Below are positions 1 through 8,606 of a stretch of 64,000 nucleotides of DNA, one piece after another. The DNA is from Candidatus Kapaibacterium sp. (GTDB lineage: Bacteria; Bacteroidota; Ignavibacteria; Kapaibacteriales; UBA4661), in NCBI GenBank assembly GCA_025455065.1, contig JALONG010000025.1, positions 62,001 to 126,000 on the forward strand. Direction: 5' to 3'. Position 1 is the stretch's first letter; each line of letters starts with the position of its first letter. The position numbers and the translations under genes were made by a program. The notes beneath the pieces are model-generated. The model was not told the DNA's origin. It saw only the letters and a program-made list of their open reading frames with translations, and searched no databases.

Positions 1-3000
1 ACGCTTCGCACCGCATTAAATCTCACGCGCACAACCACGCTGCAACCCTCGCAGCCGAGCGTGACCTTTGGAACGCTCTATGCAGGCTGCCGCGAAGTTC
101 CTTTTGCCGAGCGGACGCTCACACTGCGCAATGCAGGCACACAGCCGCTTCAACTCTTGGGTTTTCGGCAGTCTCGCGCACAAATGTTTCGTGTTCTCAC
201 GGGTAATCTTCAACAAACACTCGCCGCAGGTGCTTCGGTGCAAGTAACCATGCGCTTTTTCCCTGCTGACACGGCAAACACCTACTTCGACACGCTCCGC
301 ATCCGCACAGGCGATGTGTGTCAGCCGGAACTCGCTCTGCCGCTTGCAGGAACGATTGAAGAAGCCGTTATTATCCGTCGTGGCTTCGGTTTGGCGCGGC
401 TGGACAGCGTTACCTTTGGGCGCGAATGTCCGCAAAGCGGTATCACCGACCCGTTTGAATTTACGTGGGAAAGCGCCGTGCGCGGTGCTGATGTGCGGAT
501 TGATACGGTGATTGCGCCGCCCTTCATGCGTGTTCGCTCTTTGCGGTATCCCGTTTTGCTACGCTCCGGTGCGTTTGCCGAGCCGAATTTTCTCCGTTTT
601 GCACCGCTTCAGCCCGGTTTGGTGCGGGATTCGGTGATTATTCGAGCAAGCGTACCGAGCGGTCTTCCGGGCGGAACGTCGTGTACGTTTGAGAAAAAAA
701 TCATCGTTTCAGGGCGCGGAAATGCCGTTGAAGTGCGCATCACACCTAGTGCGGTGAATTTTGGAAATGTGATTGTCGGGCAGCAAGGCACAAGCACGGC
801 GCGTTTGTCCAACCCCAGCACGGAAGACACGTTGCGGATTTTGGTCTTTTTGCGGCGCGGTGACAATTTTTTCCTCACGGGCGGGCGCACGTTCACACTT
901 GCTCCGGGCGCTTCAGTCAATGTGCCGCTCACCTTTCGCCCAAGTGCTGATTCTACCTACACCGACGACCTTTGCATTTCGGAACAGCGCTGTTTTTTCA
1001 CCACCTGCGCAACGCTGACAGGGCGCGGTGTGCAGACCACGTTCCGCTTCGATTCCGTGCTGACGCGCATTGACGGCGTTTTGGGCTGTGCGACACGTTT
1101 GGACACGCTAACAATTTTCAACACTTCGGGCGCGGCGCAAACGCTCACCAACATTAGTTTTTCTGACCAAAGCGGCGGCAGAATTGAGATTATATCAGGC
1201 TTGAACAACACCAATGTCATTTCGACGGTTATTCCTGCCGGTGGCAGTTTGCTTGTGCAAATTCGCTACTCGCCCAACGATCTCACGCAAGACCGCACCG
1301 ATGCTGCATTTATCACCTTCCGCGCTGCGGGACAGGATTGGACGCTCAGTATTCGCGCCACTTCTGTCGCGCCGAGGCTCTTTATTACGCCACTCACCGC
1401 GTTTGGTGTGGTGGAAATCGGGGATAGGCGCTTAGACACGATTCAGGTGGAAAATATCTCGCAAGTTCCTGTTCAACTCAGCACTCTCACACTGCCCGAC
1501 GGCTACACGCTGCATTGGAGCGAGCGTTTGCTGCCTTACACGCTTCAGCCGCGAGAAGTCGTGCGATTTGGCGTAACCTTTGCCCCGACGGAAGACCGCC
1601 GTTACGACGGCACAGTTACGGCAAATTCGCTTTCGCCGTGCCCTACAATGGTAACAGGACGTTTTCAAGGTCGTGGCGCAAGAGCAGATTTGGAGCTCGG
1701 CGCAAACCCTGTCAATATAGGGTTTACACGCCCTTGTGAATGTCGCACGGCAATCACAACACTCTTCAATTCTTCCTTTGCCAATACCTACACCGTGCAA
1801 AGTGCCGTCATTACTGCTTCCGACAACGACCCGCTTTTTAGCCGACCGCAACTCTTTACATGGACTTCGCGCTTTTCTCCAAACGGCACTGTGCCGTATC
1901 AAATCCCTCCACAGGGCATAGACACTATCACTATTCGCTTTTGTCCGCGCACGATTGCAACGGCGCAAAACGTCCTGAACGCAGCAACCATGCGAATTAC
2001 GGCTCAAAGCCCCGTCAAACAACAAACCTTCACCATAGATTTGACCGGACGCAGAACGCTCGTCTTTACGCCGAATCCGTCCGTGCTGAATTTCACGCCA
2101 ACGCTTGTTGGCACTGATGCAGCGCCGCTTACGGTCAATCTTTCCATTCCCACAGGCACATCGCAAAATCCCTCACCGCAGCCTGTGGTGATAGATTCTA
2201 TCGGCTTTCTCGGCGCAGACGGCTTGCCGACTTCTGCTCAGGCATTTCGCGTGATTTCTCCCCAAGGCGCAATAACGGTGCAGCCAAACCAAGCATCTGT
2301 GCCGATTCGCATTGGTTTTCGCCCCACAGAAGCGCGTCCTTACGCAGTGCGTTTGGTGCTGTATCAATCGCAGCCTTGCCGCGACACCGACACAACGGTT
2401 GCCATAAACGGCATTGGTTTTGTCGGCGCTCTGGGACTGCCTTTCCGGTTTAACAATGCCGCAATCCGCTTGGATACGTTCCGCATCACAACGTGCGGAA
2501 ATTTGATCGTGCCGATTTTTTCGGCACGAAATCTCAGCGATTCACTGAACATTCGATTGCGCCTTGCTTACGACACAACACGGATTCGTGCGGTCAGCGC
2601 AAGTTCGGATGTGGCAGCACAAAACCGCGTTGTCATGCGCTCCACAAGCGGCGGCGTGGAATTGCGGTTGGACGGTGTGCGTTTGGATTCGCTTCGGGCG
2701 CTTTTCCGCGTAGATTTCGTCTCGCTTTCGCAGCGCCGAGTAGCATTTCCGATAACGATTGACAGCATTGATATTCGCACCTCGCAGGGCGGCGCATTTG
2801 CGCTTGTTCCGGCGGGAACGTTTGCACAATTTATCATCCAAGAGACCAGAATTGAAGCGCCTTCCACGCCACAGCCGCAAATTCAATTCGACAGCGTACA
2901 AGTGCTGGGCTGTGCCACGCGGACGCTTGTGGTGCGGAATACGGGCGATGTCGCAGTACGCGCATTGTCGCTGGTGAATCTTCCTCCTTCCGTGCGCATC

Positions 3001-3960
3001 CTTGCTGCCATGCCGCCTTTGACGGATTCCGTCCGTGCGGGGCAATCTCTCACTTTGACGCTGGAATACTGCCCTCGCTCCGAAAGCCGCATAGATACTA
3101 CGCTGGGCATACGTGCCGAAAACCCTTGCGCAAGCGTTACACAAGCAACAATCGCCGGACGCGGCTTCAGAACTGATTTCCCGATTGTCTTTTCCTTCAC
3201 AAGCGCAAGTTTGCGCGGAACTATTGGCGACACGCTGACGCTTCCTTTGCTCATCAACCGTGATATGGCTGTAACGCTGAATAATACTCGCTTTTGGCTG
3301 AGAAACTTTCGTTTTACGGTGAATCTCGCTTACAGCCCTTATTCGCTGCAATACATCGGCGCAAGTACGACGCTTCGCGGGGCAAGCCTCGCGGCACAAA
3401 ATACGTTTCCGCGCAATGCACCGCTCAGAGGCGCATTAACGCTGAATTTTACGAATGTAGATTCTCTAGCGGCAGGAACAATAGCACTGCTGAGGTTTGT
3501 CGTTGCCGTACCTGATACGCTCATTACACCAATGCTCGTAAGTGCTGATTCCGCCACGTTCCGCACCGATAGTTTGATGTTTTTGCGAATTCGCCCCATT
3601 TCGACAATGGCAACGTGGACAACCGATGGCATCTGTAACATCACGTTTTTACGCGCTCCCGGAGCGGGTTCGGGAGGGAATCTCGTTACAAAAACCACCA
3701 CACAAATTTTTTCGCCGTATCCCAATCCCGCCACAGAGCGCATAACGCTTGAATTTGAGGTTGCGGAAGCACGTCCTATTGTGTTAGCGCTCTATGACTT
3801 TGCCGGAAATGCCGTTCAAACCTTGCTTTCGGGGCAGATACTCGCCCCTGGAAGGTATGCCGTTGAAGCCGATGCGAGGGCATTAGCGCAAGGGGTGTAT
3901 TGGTGGCGTTTGCAAGACGGGGCGAGTGTTTATGCGCGTTCTGTGGTGATTATGCGGTAA
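1..3960 (+). CDS. Large T9SS-exported anchor-D repeat protein (5' end outside window)
   Basis: The reading frame is open from base 1 with no stop, so the gene begins upstream; the GTG at 61 is unlikely to be the real start. About 1,320 codons are visible. Most of the protein consists of repeated beta-sandwich modules of the 'choice-of-anchor D'/ASPM-like type, recognisable by recurring 'xVxFGxVxxG', 'LxNxGxxPLxL' and 'FxPxxxxxYxxxLxI' patterns. The last 85 or so residues form a T9SS type A sorting domain: a YPNPA motif near 3718, then an 'LALYDFAGNAVQ' strand, a 'LAPGRYAVEAD' strand and 'GVYWWRL', ending in VVIMR. In this family the C-terminal domain directs export across the outer membrane and is then removed. 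The protein is therefore predicted to be surface-attached or secreted. The function of the modules is unknown; adhesion or a structural role is inference. Confidence 0.85.
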   Translation, partial: TLRTALNLTRTTTLQPSQPSVTFGTLYAGCREVPFAERTLTLRNAGTQPLQLLGFRQSRAQMFRVLTGNLQQTLAAGASVQVTMRFFPADTANTYFDTLRIRTGDVCQPELALPLAGTIEEAVIIRRGFGLARLDSVTFGRECPQSGITDPFEFTWESAVRGADVRIDTVIAPPFMRVRSLRYPVLLRSGAFAEPNFLRFAPLQPGLVRDSVIIRASVPSGLPGGTSCTFEKKIIVSGRGNAVEVRITPSAVNFGNVIVGQQGTSTARLSNPSTEDTLRILVFLRRGDNFFLTGGRTFTLAPGASVNVPLTFRPSADSTYTDDLCISEQRCFFTTCATLTGRGVQTTFRFDSVLTRIDGVLGCATRLDTLTIFNTSGAAQTLTNISFSDQSGGRIEIISGLNNTNVISTVIPAGGSLLVQIRYSPNDLTQDRTDAAFITFRAAGQDWTLSIRATSVAPRLFITPLTAFGVVEIGDRRLDTIQVENISQVPVQLSTLTLPDGYTLHWSERLLPYTLQPREVVRFGVTFAPTEDRRYDGTVTANSLSPCPTMVTGRFQGRGARADLELGANPVNIGFTRPCECRTAITTLFNSSFANTYTVQSAVITASDNDPLFSRPQLFTWTSRFSPNGTVPYQIPPQGIDTITIRFCPRTIATAQNVLNAATMRITAQSPVKQQTFTIDLTGRRTLVFTPNPSVLNFTPTLVGTDAAPLTVNLSIPTGTSQNPSPQPVVIDSIGFLGADGLPTSAQAFRVISPQGAITVQPNQASVPIRIGFRPTEARPYAVRLVLYQSQPCRDTDTTVAINGIGFVGALGLPFRFNNAAIRLDTFRITTCGNLIVPIFSARNLSDSLNIRLRLAYDTTRIRAVSASSDVAAQNRVVMRSTSGGVELRLDGVRLDSLRALFRVDFVSLSQRRVAFPITIDSIDIRTSQGGAFALVPAGTFAQFIIQETRIEAPSTPQPQIQFDSVQVLGCATRTLVVRNTGDVAVRALSLVNLPPSVRILAAMPPLTDSVRAGQSLTLTLEYCPRSESRIDTTLGIRAENPCASVTQATIAGRGFRTDFPIVFSFTSASLRGTIGDTLTLPLLINRDMAVTLNNTRFWLRNFRFTVNLAYSPYSLQYIGASTTLRGASLAAQNTFPRNAPLRGALTLNFTNVDSLAAGTIALLRFVVAVPDTLITPMLVSADSATFRTDSLMFLRIRPISTMATWTTDGICNITFLRAPGAGSGGNLVTKTTTQIFSPYPNPATERITLEFEVAEARPIVLALYDFAGNAVQTLLSGQILAPGRYAVEADARALAQGVYWWRLQDGASVYARSVVIMR

Positions 3961-4063
3961 TTTGTCGGAGGAGAACAACTTTTTACTAAGTTGCAATCAT
4001 ATCCGAAGCTGCTTGTTACTACAAAGCAAAACCTATTTTCACCAAACCGTATTTCATGGCATT

Positions 4064-6013
4064 ATGACACGTTGTCGTCTTCGTTGGCTGTTTTGTTGTG
4101 CCTTGTTCCTCGAACTGCCCTTGCTAGGCGGTTTTGAGCGCTTGTCAGCGCAGCCTCCGGGTCAAAATTCCATGATGCCCAAGCAAGCTCCCATACGCGC
4201 ACGTCGTCAAGGCTCACTGGTGATTGACAGCCTGAGAACGCTGCTTGTTTCTACCGAAGGAGATAGCAGAATACGGGTTTTACGAGCGCTTGGGTGGGAA
4301 TATCGAAAATTTGATTTGCTCCCTTCTTTTGATTATGCACTTCAGTCGGTTGAACTTGCCAGAACGCTCAACAGCAAAGAATTGGCGGCTTCCTTGAACA
4401 TTTTGGGCATTGCCTACCGCAATATCACCAATTTCCCGAAGGCGCTTGAAACCTTCTTTGAAGCACTGAAATTCGCGCAAGCCGATAATAACCTTCGTGA
4501 GCAAGGCTACGCCTACAATAACATCGGCGACGTGTACCGATTGCAGGGGAATTACGAATGGGCGTTGGAAAATATCGGGAAGGCTCGTGTTGTGTTTGAA
4601 CAGATGAATTATCAAGAAGGAATTGGCTATTGCTTCATGCGCTTAGGCGAAATTGCCGAAGCACGTCAGCGTATCGAAGAAGCCTTCCAATACCACACGC
4701 GTGCCTTTGATGTTCGCCGCGCAATCCGCGACACAACGCAAATGTTTGTTTCGCTCGTGAGAATAGGCGCTATTCACCAAGCAGAACGGCGTTTTCCGCA
4801 GGCGTTGGATTGTTACGCCCGTGCTTTGAATTTTATGGAGCAATCGGGCGCAACCTCCGATGTCGCTTCCACACTTGCCCGCATAGCTTCTGCCGAATAT
4901 GACATGGGGAAATTTACCGAAGCGGCAAGCACAGCAAAGCGAGGTTTGATGCTTGCTCAAAAGACGCGCACCAAAATTGACATTCAAGAATTGACCTTTG
5001 TACTTTGGCGGAGTTACGCCGCTTTGGGTGATTACAAATCGGCATTCGAGTATCAAACGCTGTATCAATCCACGCGGGATTCCATCTCCAACGAAGAAGG
5101 CGTAAAAAAGACTGCCGCGCTGCAAATTCGGTATGAAATTGAGCGCAAACAGGATGAATTGGAACGCGCCGAAAAAGACAGCCGAATAATAAAATGGAGC
5201 CTCGCGGGTGGCTTGGTTATGGCGTTGGTGATGCTTGGAGTTCTTATCAATCGGTATCGCCTGAAACAACGGGCAAACGCGGAAATTTTACGTCAGCAAA
5301 CGATTTTAACCGAACAGGCACGAGAAATTGAGTTAGCAAATTCTGCATTACAGGAAAAAAATTTCCTTATCGAAGCAGAGCGTGAATTATCGGAACGATT
5401 GTTGCTGAATGTACTCCCTTCAAGTATTGCCGCACGACTGATGGCGGGAGAAAAATTGATTGCCGACCGCTTTTCCAATGTAACCGTCCTTTTTGCCGAC
5501 ATCGCAGGTTTTACGCAGTTTTCACGGGAAAATTCGCCGGAAGAGCTTGTTGCGCTCTTAGACACCATTTTTTCCGAATTTGACACAATTGCCGAAAATA
5601 ACCATTTAGAAAAAATCAAGACCATCGGTGATTGTTATATGCTCGTCGGGGGACTACCTGAACCTTCACAAGACCACACCTTGCGCGTAGCACAGGCAGC
5701 AAAAACGATGCAGCAAGCGGTAGAGTATTTGAACGAAAAAAATCAGACGAATATCGCCATGCGCATCGGTATGCACTGCGGGGAAGTGGTTGCGGGTGTT
5801 ATCGGGAAGAAAAAGTTCTCCTACGACCTTTGGGGCGACACGGTAAACACAGCAAGCCGCATGGAATCTCACGGCAAAGCGGGGAAAATTCACTGTACAG
5901 AAGAGGTGTATCAAGCACTCAAGGAGCAGTGCGTTTTTGAGGAGCGTGGGCAAATAGAAATCAAGGGCAAAGGTATGATGCGGACGTGGTTTTTGGAGGG
6001 GATTGTGTCATAG
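4064..6013 (+). CDS. TPR-containing membrane class III adenylate cyclase
   Basis: Predicted to make cAMP from ATP in the cytoplasm, with sensing by an exported TPR domain. ATG 4064 is chosen because it opens a signal peptide (MTRCRLRW, then a hydrophobic stretch ending LSAQ); the frame is open back to a TTG at 3962. Residues about 60-345 are TPR helices (such as 'ALNFMEQSG', 'AYNNIGDVYRLQGNYEWALE'), 379-400 a transmembrane segment, 400-455 a coiled coil, and 470-640 the cyclase. Active-site residues are all present: D479 (FADIAGFT) and D523 (KTIGD) for metals, N595 and R598 (NTASRM) for the transition state. The base-selecting pair is K519 and D588, as in adenylate rather than guanylate cyclases. 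It starts about 100 bases after the preceding cargo gene on the same strand. No Shine-Dalgarno sequence is visible. Confidence 0.88.
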   Translation: MTRCRLRWLFCCALFLELPLLGGFERLSAQPPGQNSMMPKQAPIRARRQGSLVIDSLRTLLVSTEGDSRIRVLRALGWEYRKFDLLPSFDYALQSVELARTLNSKELAASLNILGIAYRNITNFPKALETFFEALKFAQADNNLREQGYAYNNIGDVYRLQGNYEWALENIGKARVVFEQMNYQEGIGYCFMRLGEIAEARQRIEEAFQYHTRAFDVRRAIRDTTQMFVSLVRIGAIHQAERRFPQALDCYARALNFMEQSGATSDVASTLARIASAEYDMGKFTEAASTAKRGLMLAQKTRTKIDIQELTFVLWRSYAALGDYKSAFEYQTLYQSTRDSISNEEGVKKTAALQIRYEIERKQDELERAEKDSRIIKWSLAGGLVMALVMLGVLINRYRLKQRANAEILRQQTILTEQAREIELANSALQEKNFLIEAERELSERLLLNVLPSSIAARLMAGEKLIADRFSNVTVLFADIAGFTQFSRENSPEELVALLDTIFSEFDTIAENNHLEKIKTIGDCYMLVGGLPEPSQDHTLRVAQAAKTMQQAVEYLNEKNQTNIAMRIGMHCGEVVAGVIGKKKFSYDLWGDTVNTASRMESHGKAGKIHCTEEVYQALKEQCVFEERGQIEIKGKGMMRTWFLEGIVS

Positions 6014-6033
6014 AAGTTGTGTAAATAGTCGTG

Positions 6034-6080
6034 CAAAAAAAAGCAACAAAAAACCCGCAATCAAGGTTTGATGCGGGTTT
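6034..6080 (-). terminator. Rho-independent terminator of tRNA-Ser
   Basis: A 9-bp perfect stem (6051-6059 with 6072-6080) is followed on the minus strand by a T-rich run (A-rich on the plus strand at 6034-6053). It lies 15 bases past the tRNA 3' end, so it most likely ends that transcript. Plus-strand read-through from the cyclase gene would meet the same hairpin but only a short T run. Confidence 0.75.
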
Positions 6081-6095
6081 TAGGCGATATTATTG

Positions 6096-6184
6096 CGGAG
6101 AGAGAGGGATTCGAACCCTCGGTAGATCTTGCGAGCTACGACGGTTTAGCAAACCGTTGGTTTCAGCCACTCACCCATCTCTCC
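6096..6184 (-). tRNA. tRNA-Ser (anticodon GCU)
   Basis: The minus strand folds as a class II tRNA of 89 nt. The 7-bp acceptor stem pairs GGAGAGA with TCTCTCC, with a G discriminator base. The D arm contains GTGAGTGGCTGAAA. The anticodon stem-loop is ACGGTTTGCTAAACCGT with anticodon GCT, reading AGC/AGU. A long variable arm follows, typical of serine tRNAs, and the T arm contains GGTTCGAATCC. CCA is not encoded. A terminator follows directly. Confidence 0.97.
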
Positions 6185-6228
6185 GATTGGTTGTGCGAAA
6201 CTTTTGCCACAAGTACACTAGCTACACG

Positions 6229-6245
6229 CTAGATTGCTAATCTAG
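6229..6245. repeat. Small palindrome upstream of tRNA-Ser
   Basis: CTAGATT-gct-AATCTAG is a perfect 7-bp inverted repeat 45 bases upstream of the tRNA 5' end, next to a further CTAG-rich stretch. It could be part of the tRNA promoter region or the end of the OmpA-like transcript; no T run follows on either strand. Confidence 0.35.
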
Positions 6246-6300
6246 TAATTTCTGTTGTGCTGTGCAAGAATTTTTTCCTTATTTCAGAAATTCATCGTCA

Positions 6301-8517
6301 TTATTCCCCCTGCGGCGTTTCCACCACAACCCGCACCGTGCGAGAGTAGAAGCGCCCTTCAGGCAAATTGTTGTCGTAGAGTTCCACGCTTGAACCGTAG
6401 CCTGTGACGTTGGTTTTCAAAAGTTCTTCCCCCAAACCCAGCACCTGAGCCACTCCTTGCGCCCTTTGGAGTGAAAGTTTACGGTTAAATTCTGCGTCCC
6501 CCGTGCGGTCGGTGAAGCCGTCCACACGCACGACAGAACGAGGTGTAATGCGGCTTTTCATCAAATTCATCATCGGCTCTTGTGCGGCGGTCATGGCACT
6601 TTTCGCAAAATCAAACAGAATCAAATTGAAGCGCTCTATGCGTTTTCCGGCAAATGTAGTTTGAGCGGTGTTGCCTTTGGTGGACGTTGGACGAGAATCT
6701 ATGCGGGTTTCGAGGGGAATTGTTCCCTCATTGCCCGACAACATTTTTCCTGCTACGCTCGCCGCCGAAAGTACAAATTCCAAACTTGCAACACCGCTCA
6801 CGCTGCTTCCGGCATTAGTTTCTTCCAAGCGCAATAACGCCAATTCTCGCTCATCCAAGCGCCAATCTACGCTCTCCGGCATTGCGCCCTCACCGGAAAA
6901 TTCCTTCACGAAGCGTCCCGCTTGACGCACTATCAATCGCCAAGAGCGCACGGAATCGTGATTTGACGGGAGCTTTGCGGCATATTCTGCCTTCAAACGA
7001 AAGCGCAAACTCGGTGGCGTAACGCGGCGCGTCGTGTCCAAAATGGTGATGTGTTCCAAAAGCGCCGGAGTATCGGAACGCAACTCCACACGACGGTTTT
7101 CCGCCTGTTTTTCGGCTTCCGTGAGCGGCACAGACGGCGTGTTGGGCTGAAGTGGGGTTTCTTGGAGTTTCAGGCGCTTGGGTTCAATTTCCCACACATC
7201 TTTCAAATACCGCACCAAAGCTTGCGCACGGGCTTTTGCAACATTCGATTTTTCCCGCTCGGCAGTGATACCGTCGGTGCAGCCGTGAATGGTCAAATTC
7301 GCTTCCGGCAAGCGCCGAAGACGTTCTCCGATGATATTCAAAACGTGATAATACGAATGTTCTTTCGGCTCCAAATTGTAAGCGGCACTCAGCTTTGATT
7401 CCCGAAAAGCGCTTGTTTCCTCGCTTTTGAGAACAGCATAGCGCTCCGGCAAGACCACAGACCCAACACCGTCGAAAAAAACGTAAGGCAAAAGCGGAAA
7501 CACGCTCCGCGAAATTGTTTGCTGCACATTCAGCGTAACCCGCTCCAACTCTTGTTCTCTGCCCTGTGGAGCATTTTCGGTATCCAGCCCAAACGCCGCA
7601 ATAATGAGCGTCGGCGGTACTTTGGCAGTATCGGGCATCTGTACGGGCGGTGCTATGGGCGCTTCGGGCATTGGCAACGTAATGGCAACGCCACCGCGAA
7701 CTTGATGTAGATTCCAACTATTCGATTCGTTTGGCGAATTTACTCCGGGCTGAGTATTGGTGCGGCTTTGAAAGGCATTGGTCAGCGCAAAAGCATAATG
7801 CAGTTCAGGGCGAATCTGGATTTTTTCACCGAGCATAATGTCATACCCAATCCCGCCCAAAAGGTGCATCTGAAAAGGGGAAATCTGCGGAATTGTCAGA
7901 GCAGCATCGCCCAACGGCAGGCGCAGAGCGCTGTTCGTACCAAGAAACACACCATTGCCACCCGAAAGCGTCGAAACAAACTGCTCTTCGTAGCGGAACT
8001 GCGGTGAAATCAAGAAAGCACCTCTGAAACCCGCTTGAATGCTGAATCCTGTGCCTGCAACGTTGTATGCCAGAAGTGCTTCCACGCCAACACTTGGCAG
8101 AACGGTTTTGAGCGTATGCAGGCTGTAACTTGCCGTATCTACGCCGCCTCCCGTGCCAACGCGCGTCGGATAAACCTCTTTCGTCGTGAGCGAGGCATCA
8201 TGCTGCGAAGCACTGGCGCGAAACGAAAGCGAGAAGGCATCATCAAGCGGAATTTGTGCCAAAACACCTGCAAACAAGCCATTTCCAAGCCCTTCACGAA
8301 AATTGTCGGGAAATTTTCCCTCGCTGCCCTGAAAACGGAAAAGTTGCAAAAGGTCGTTGTTGAGGAAATCTGCGGCGTGACGGTTGAGTGCATATCCGCC
8401 TGTAATGCCGATGCGGAGAGGCTTTCGGGGCAGTAGGTCGTTTTGCGAAAGAAGTGGCAATGCCGCAAAAAGCAGCATGAGCGTAGATAGGAAGCGGGAG
8501 AAATTTGAAAACGTCAT
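6301..8517 (-). CDS. OmpA-like outer-membrane protein with two OmpA C-terminal domains
   Basis: The product is 738 residues with a signal peptide (MTFSNFSRFLSTLMLLFAALPLLSQ). Residues about 30-300 are rich in alternating aromatic/polar segments with repeated 'GVxA', 'PQISPFQMHLLGGIGYD' and 'IRPELHYAFALTN' patterns, consistent with an outer-membrane beta-barrel like PorT/OmpA porins. Two OmpA C-terminal-like segments follow: one at about 375-480 ('LTIHGCTDG', 'ARAQALVRYL', 'ENRRVEL') and a second at about 625-735 ('FDFAKSAM', 'VRVDGFTDRTGD', 'LSLQRAQGVAQVLG', 'SRTVRVVV'). In this family the domain binds peptidoglycan and ties the outer membrane to the wall. Two copies in one protein are unusual but known in the FCB group. 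It runs opposite to the cyclase gene and downstream of a surface-protein gene. The exact role is not known. Confidence 0.8.
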   Translation of the reverse strand: MTFSNFSRFLSTLMLLFAALPLLSQNDLLPRKPLRIGITGGYALNRHAADFLNNDLLQLFRFQGSEGKFPDNFREGLGNGLFAGVLAQIPLDDAFSLSFRASASQHDASLTTKEVYPTRVGTGGGVDTASYSLHTLKTVLPSVGVEALLAYNVAGTGFSIQAGFRGAFLISPQFRYEEQFVSTLSGGNGVFLGTNSALRLPLGDAALTIPQISPFQMHLLGGIGYDIMLGEKIQIRPELHYAFALTNAFQSRTNTQPGVNSPNESNSWNLHQVRGGVAITLPMPEAPIAPPVQMPDTAKVPPTLIIAAFGLDTENAPQGREQELERVTLNVQQTISRSVFPLLPYVFFDGVGSVVLPERYAVLKSEETSAFRESKLSAAYNLEPKEHSYYHVLNIIGERLRRLPEANLTIHGCTDGITAEREKSNVAKARAQALVRYLKDVWEIEPKRLKLQETPLQPNTPSVPLTEAEKQAENRRVELRSDTPALLEHITILDTTRRVTPPSLRFRLKAEYAAKLPSNHDSVRSWRLIVRQAGRFVKEFSGEGAMPESVDWRLDERELALLRLEETNAGSSVSGVASLEFVLSAASVAGKMLSGNEGTIPLETRIDSRPTSTKGNTAQTTFAGKRIERFNLILFDFAKSAMTAAQEPMMNLMKSRITPRSVVRVDGFTDRTGDAEFNRKLSLQRAQGVAQVLGLGEELLKTNVTGYGSSVELYDNNLPEGRFYSRTVRVVVETPQGE

Positions 8518-8539
8518 GGTGTGTTTTTTTCCGGGAAAA

Positions 8540-8583
8540 CCGTTCTATCGCCGCCGCGAAGACGCAGCGAAGCGATAGGACGG
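8540..8583. repeat. Gene-end hairpin element, copy A
   Basis: An 11-bp stem (CCGTTCTATCG with CGATAGGACGG, one G-U pair) encloses a CGAAGACG-containing loop. It starts 24 bases past the stop of the minus-strand gene ending at 8607. It is one of five related elements in the window (also at 14125, 33879, 38866 and 48981). Confidence 0.75.
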
Positions 8584-8606
8584 GGAGAAAGTTACCAAAT
8601 TTGTGA

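Noticed and set aside
1432-3399. Long minus-strand open frames (244 and 285 codons) opposite the first cargo gene
   Set aside because: They are shadows: Cys/Arg/His-rich, with no domain, no start context, and fully inside a well-supported plus-strand gene with a T9SS tail.
6031-6240. 69-codon plus-strand open frame containing 'GERGIRTLGRS'
   Set aside because: It is the antisense of tRNA-Ser; this peptide is a well-known spurious translation of class II tRNA genes.
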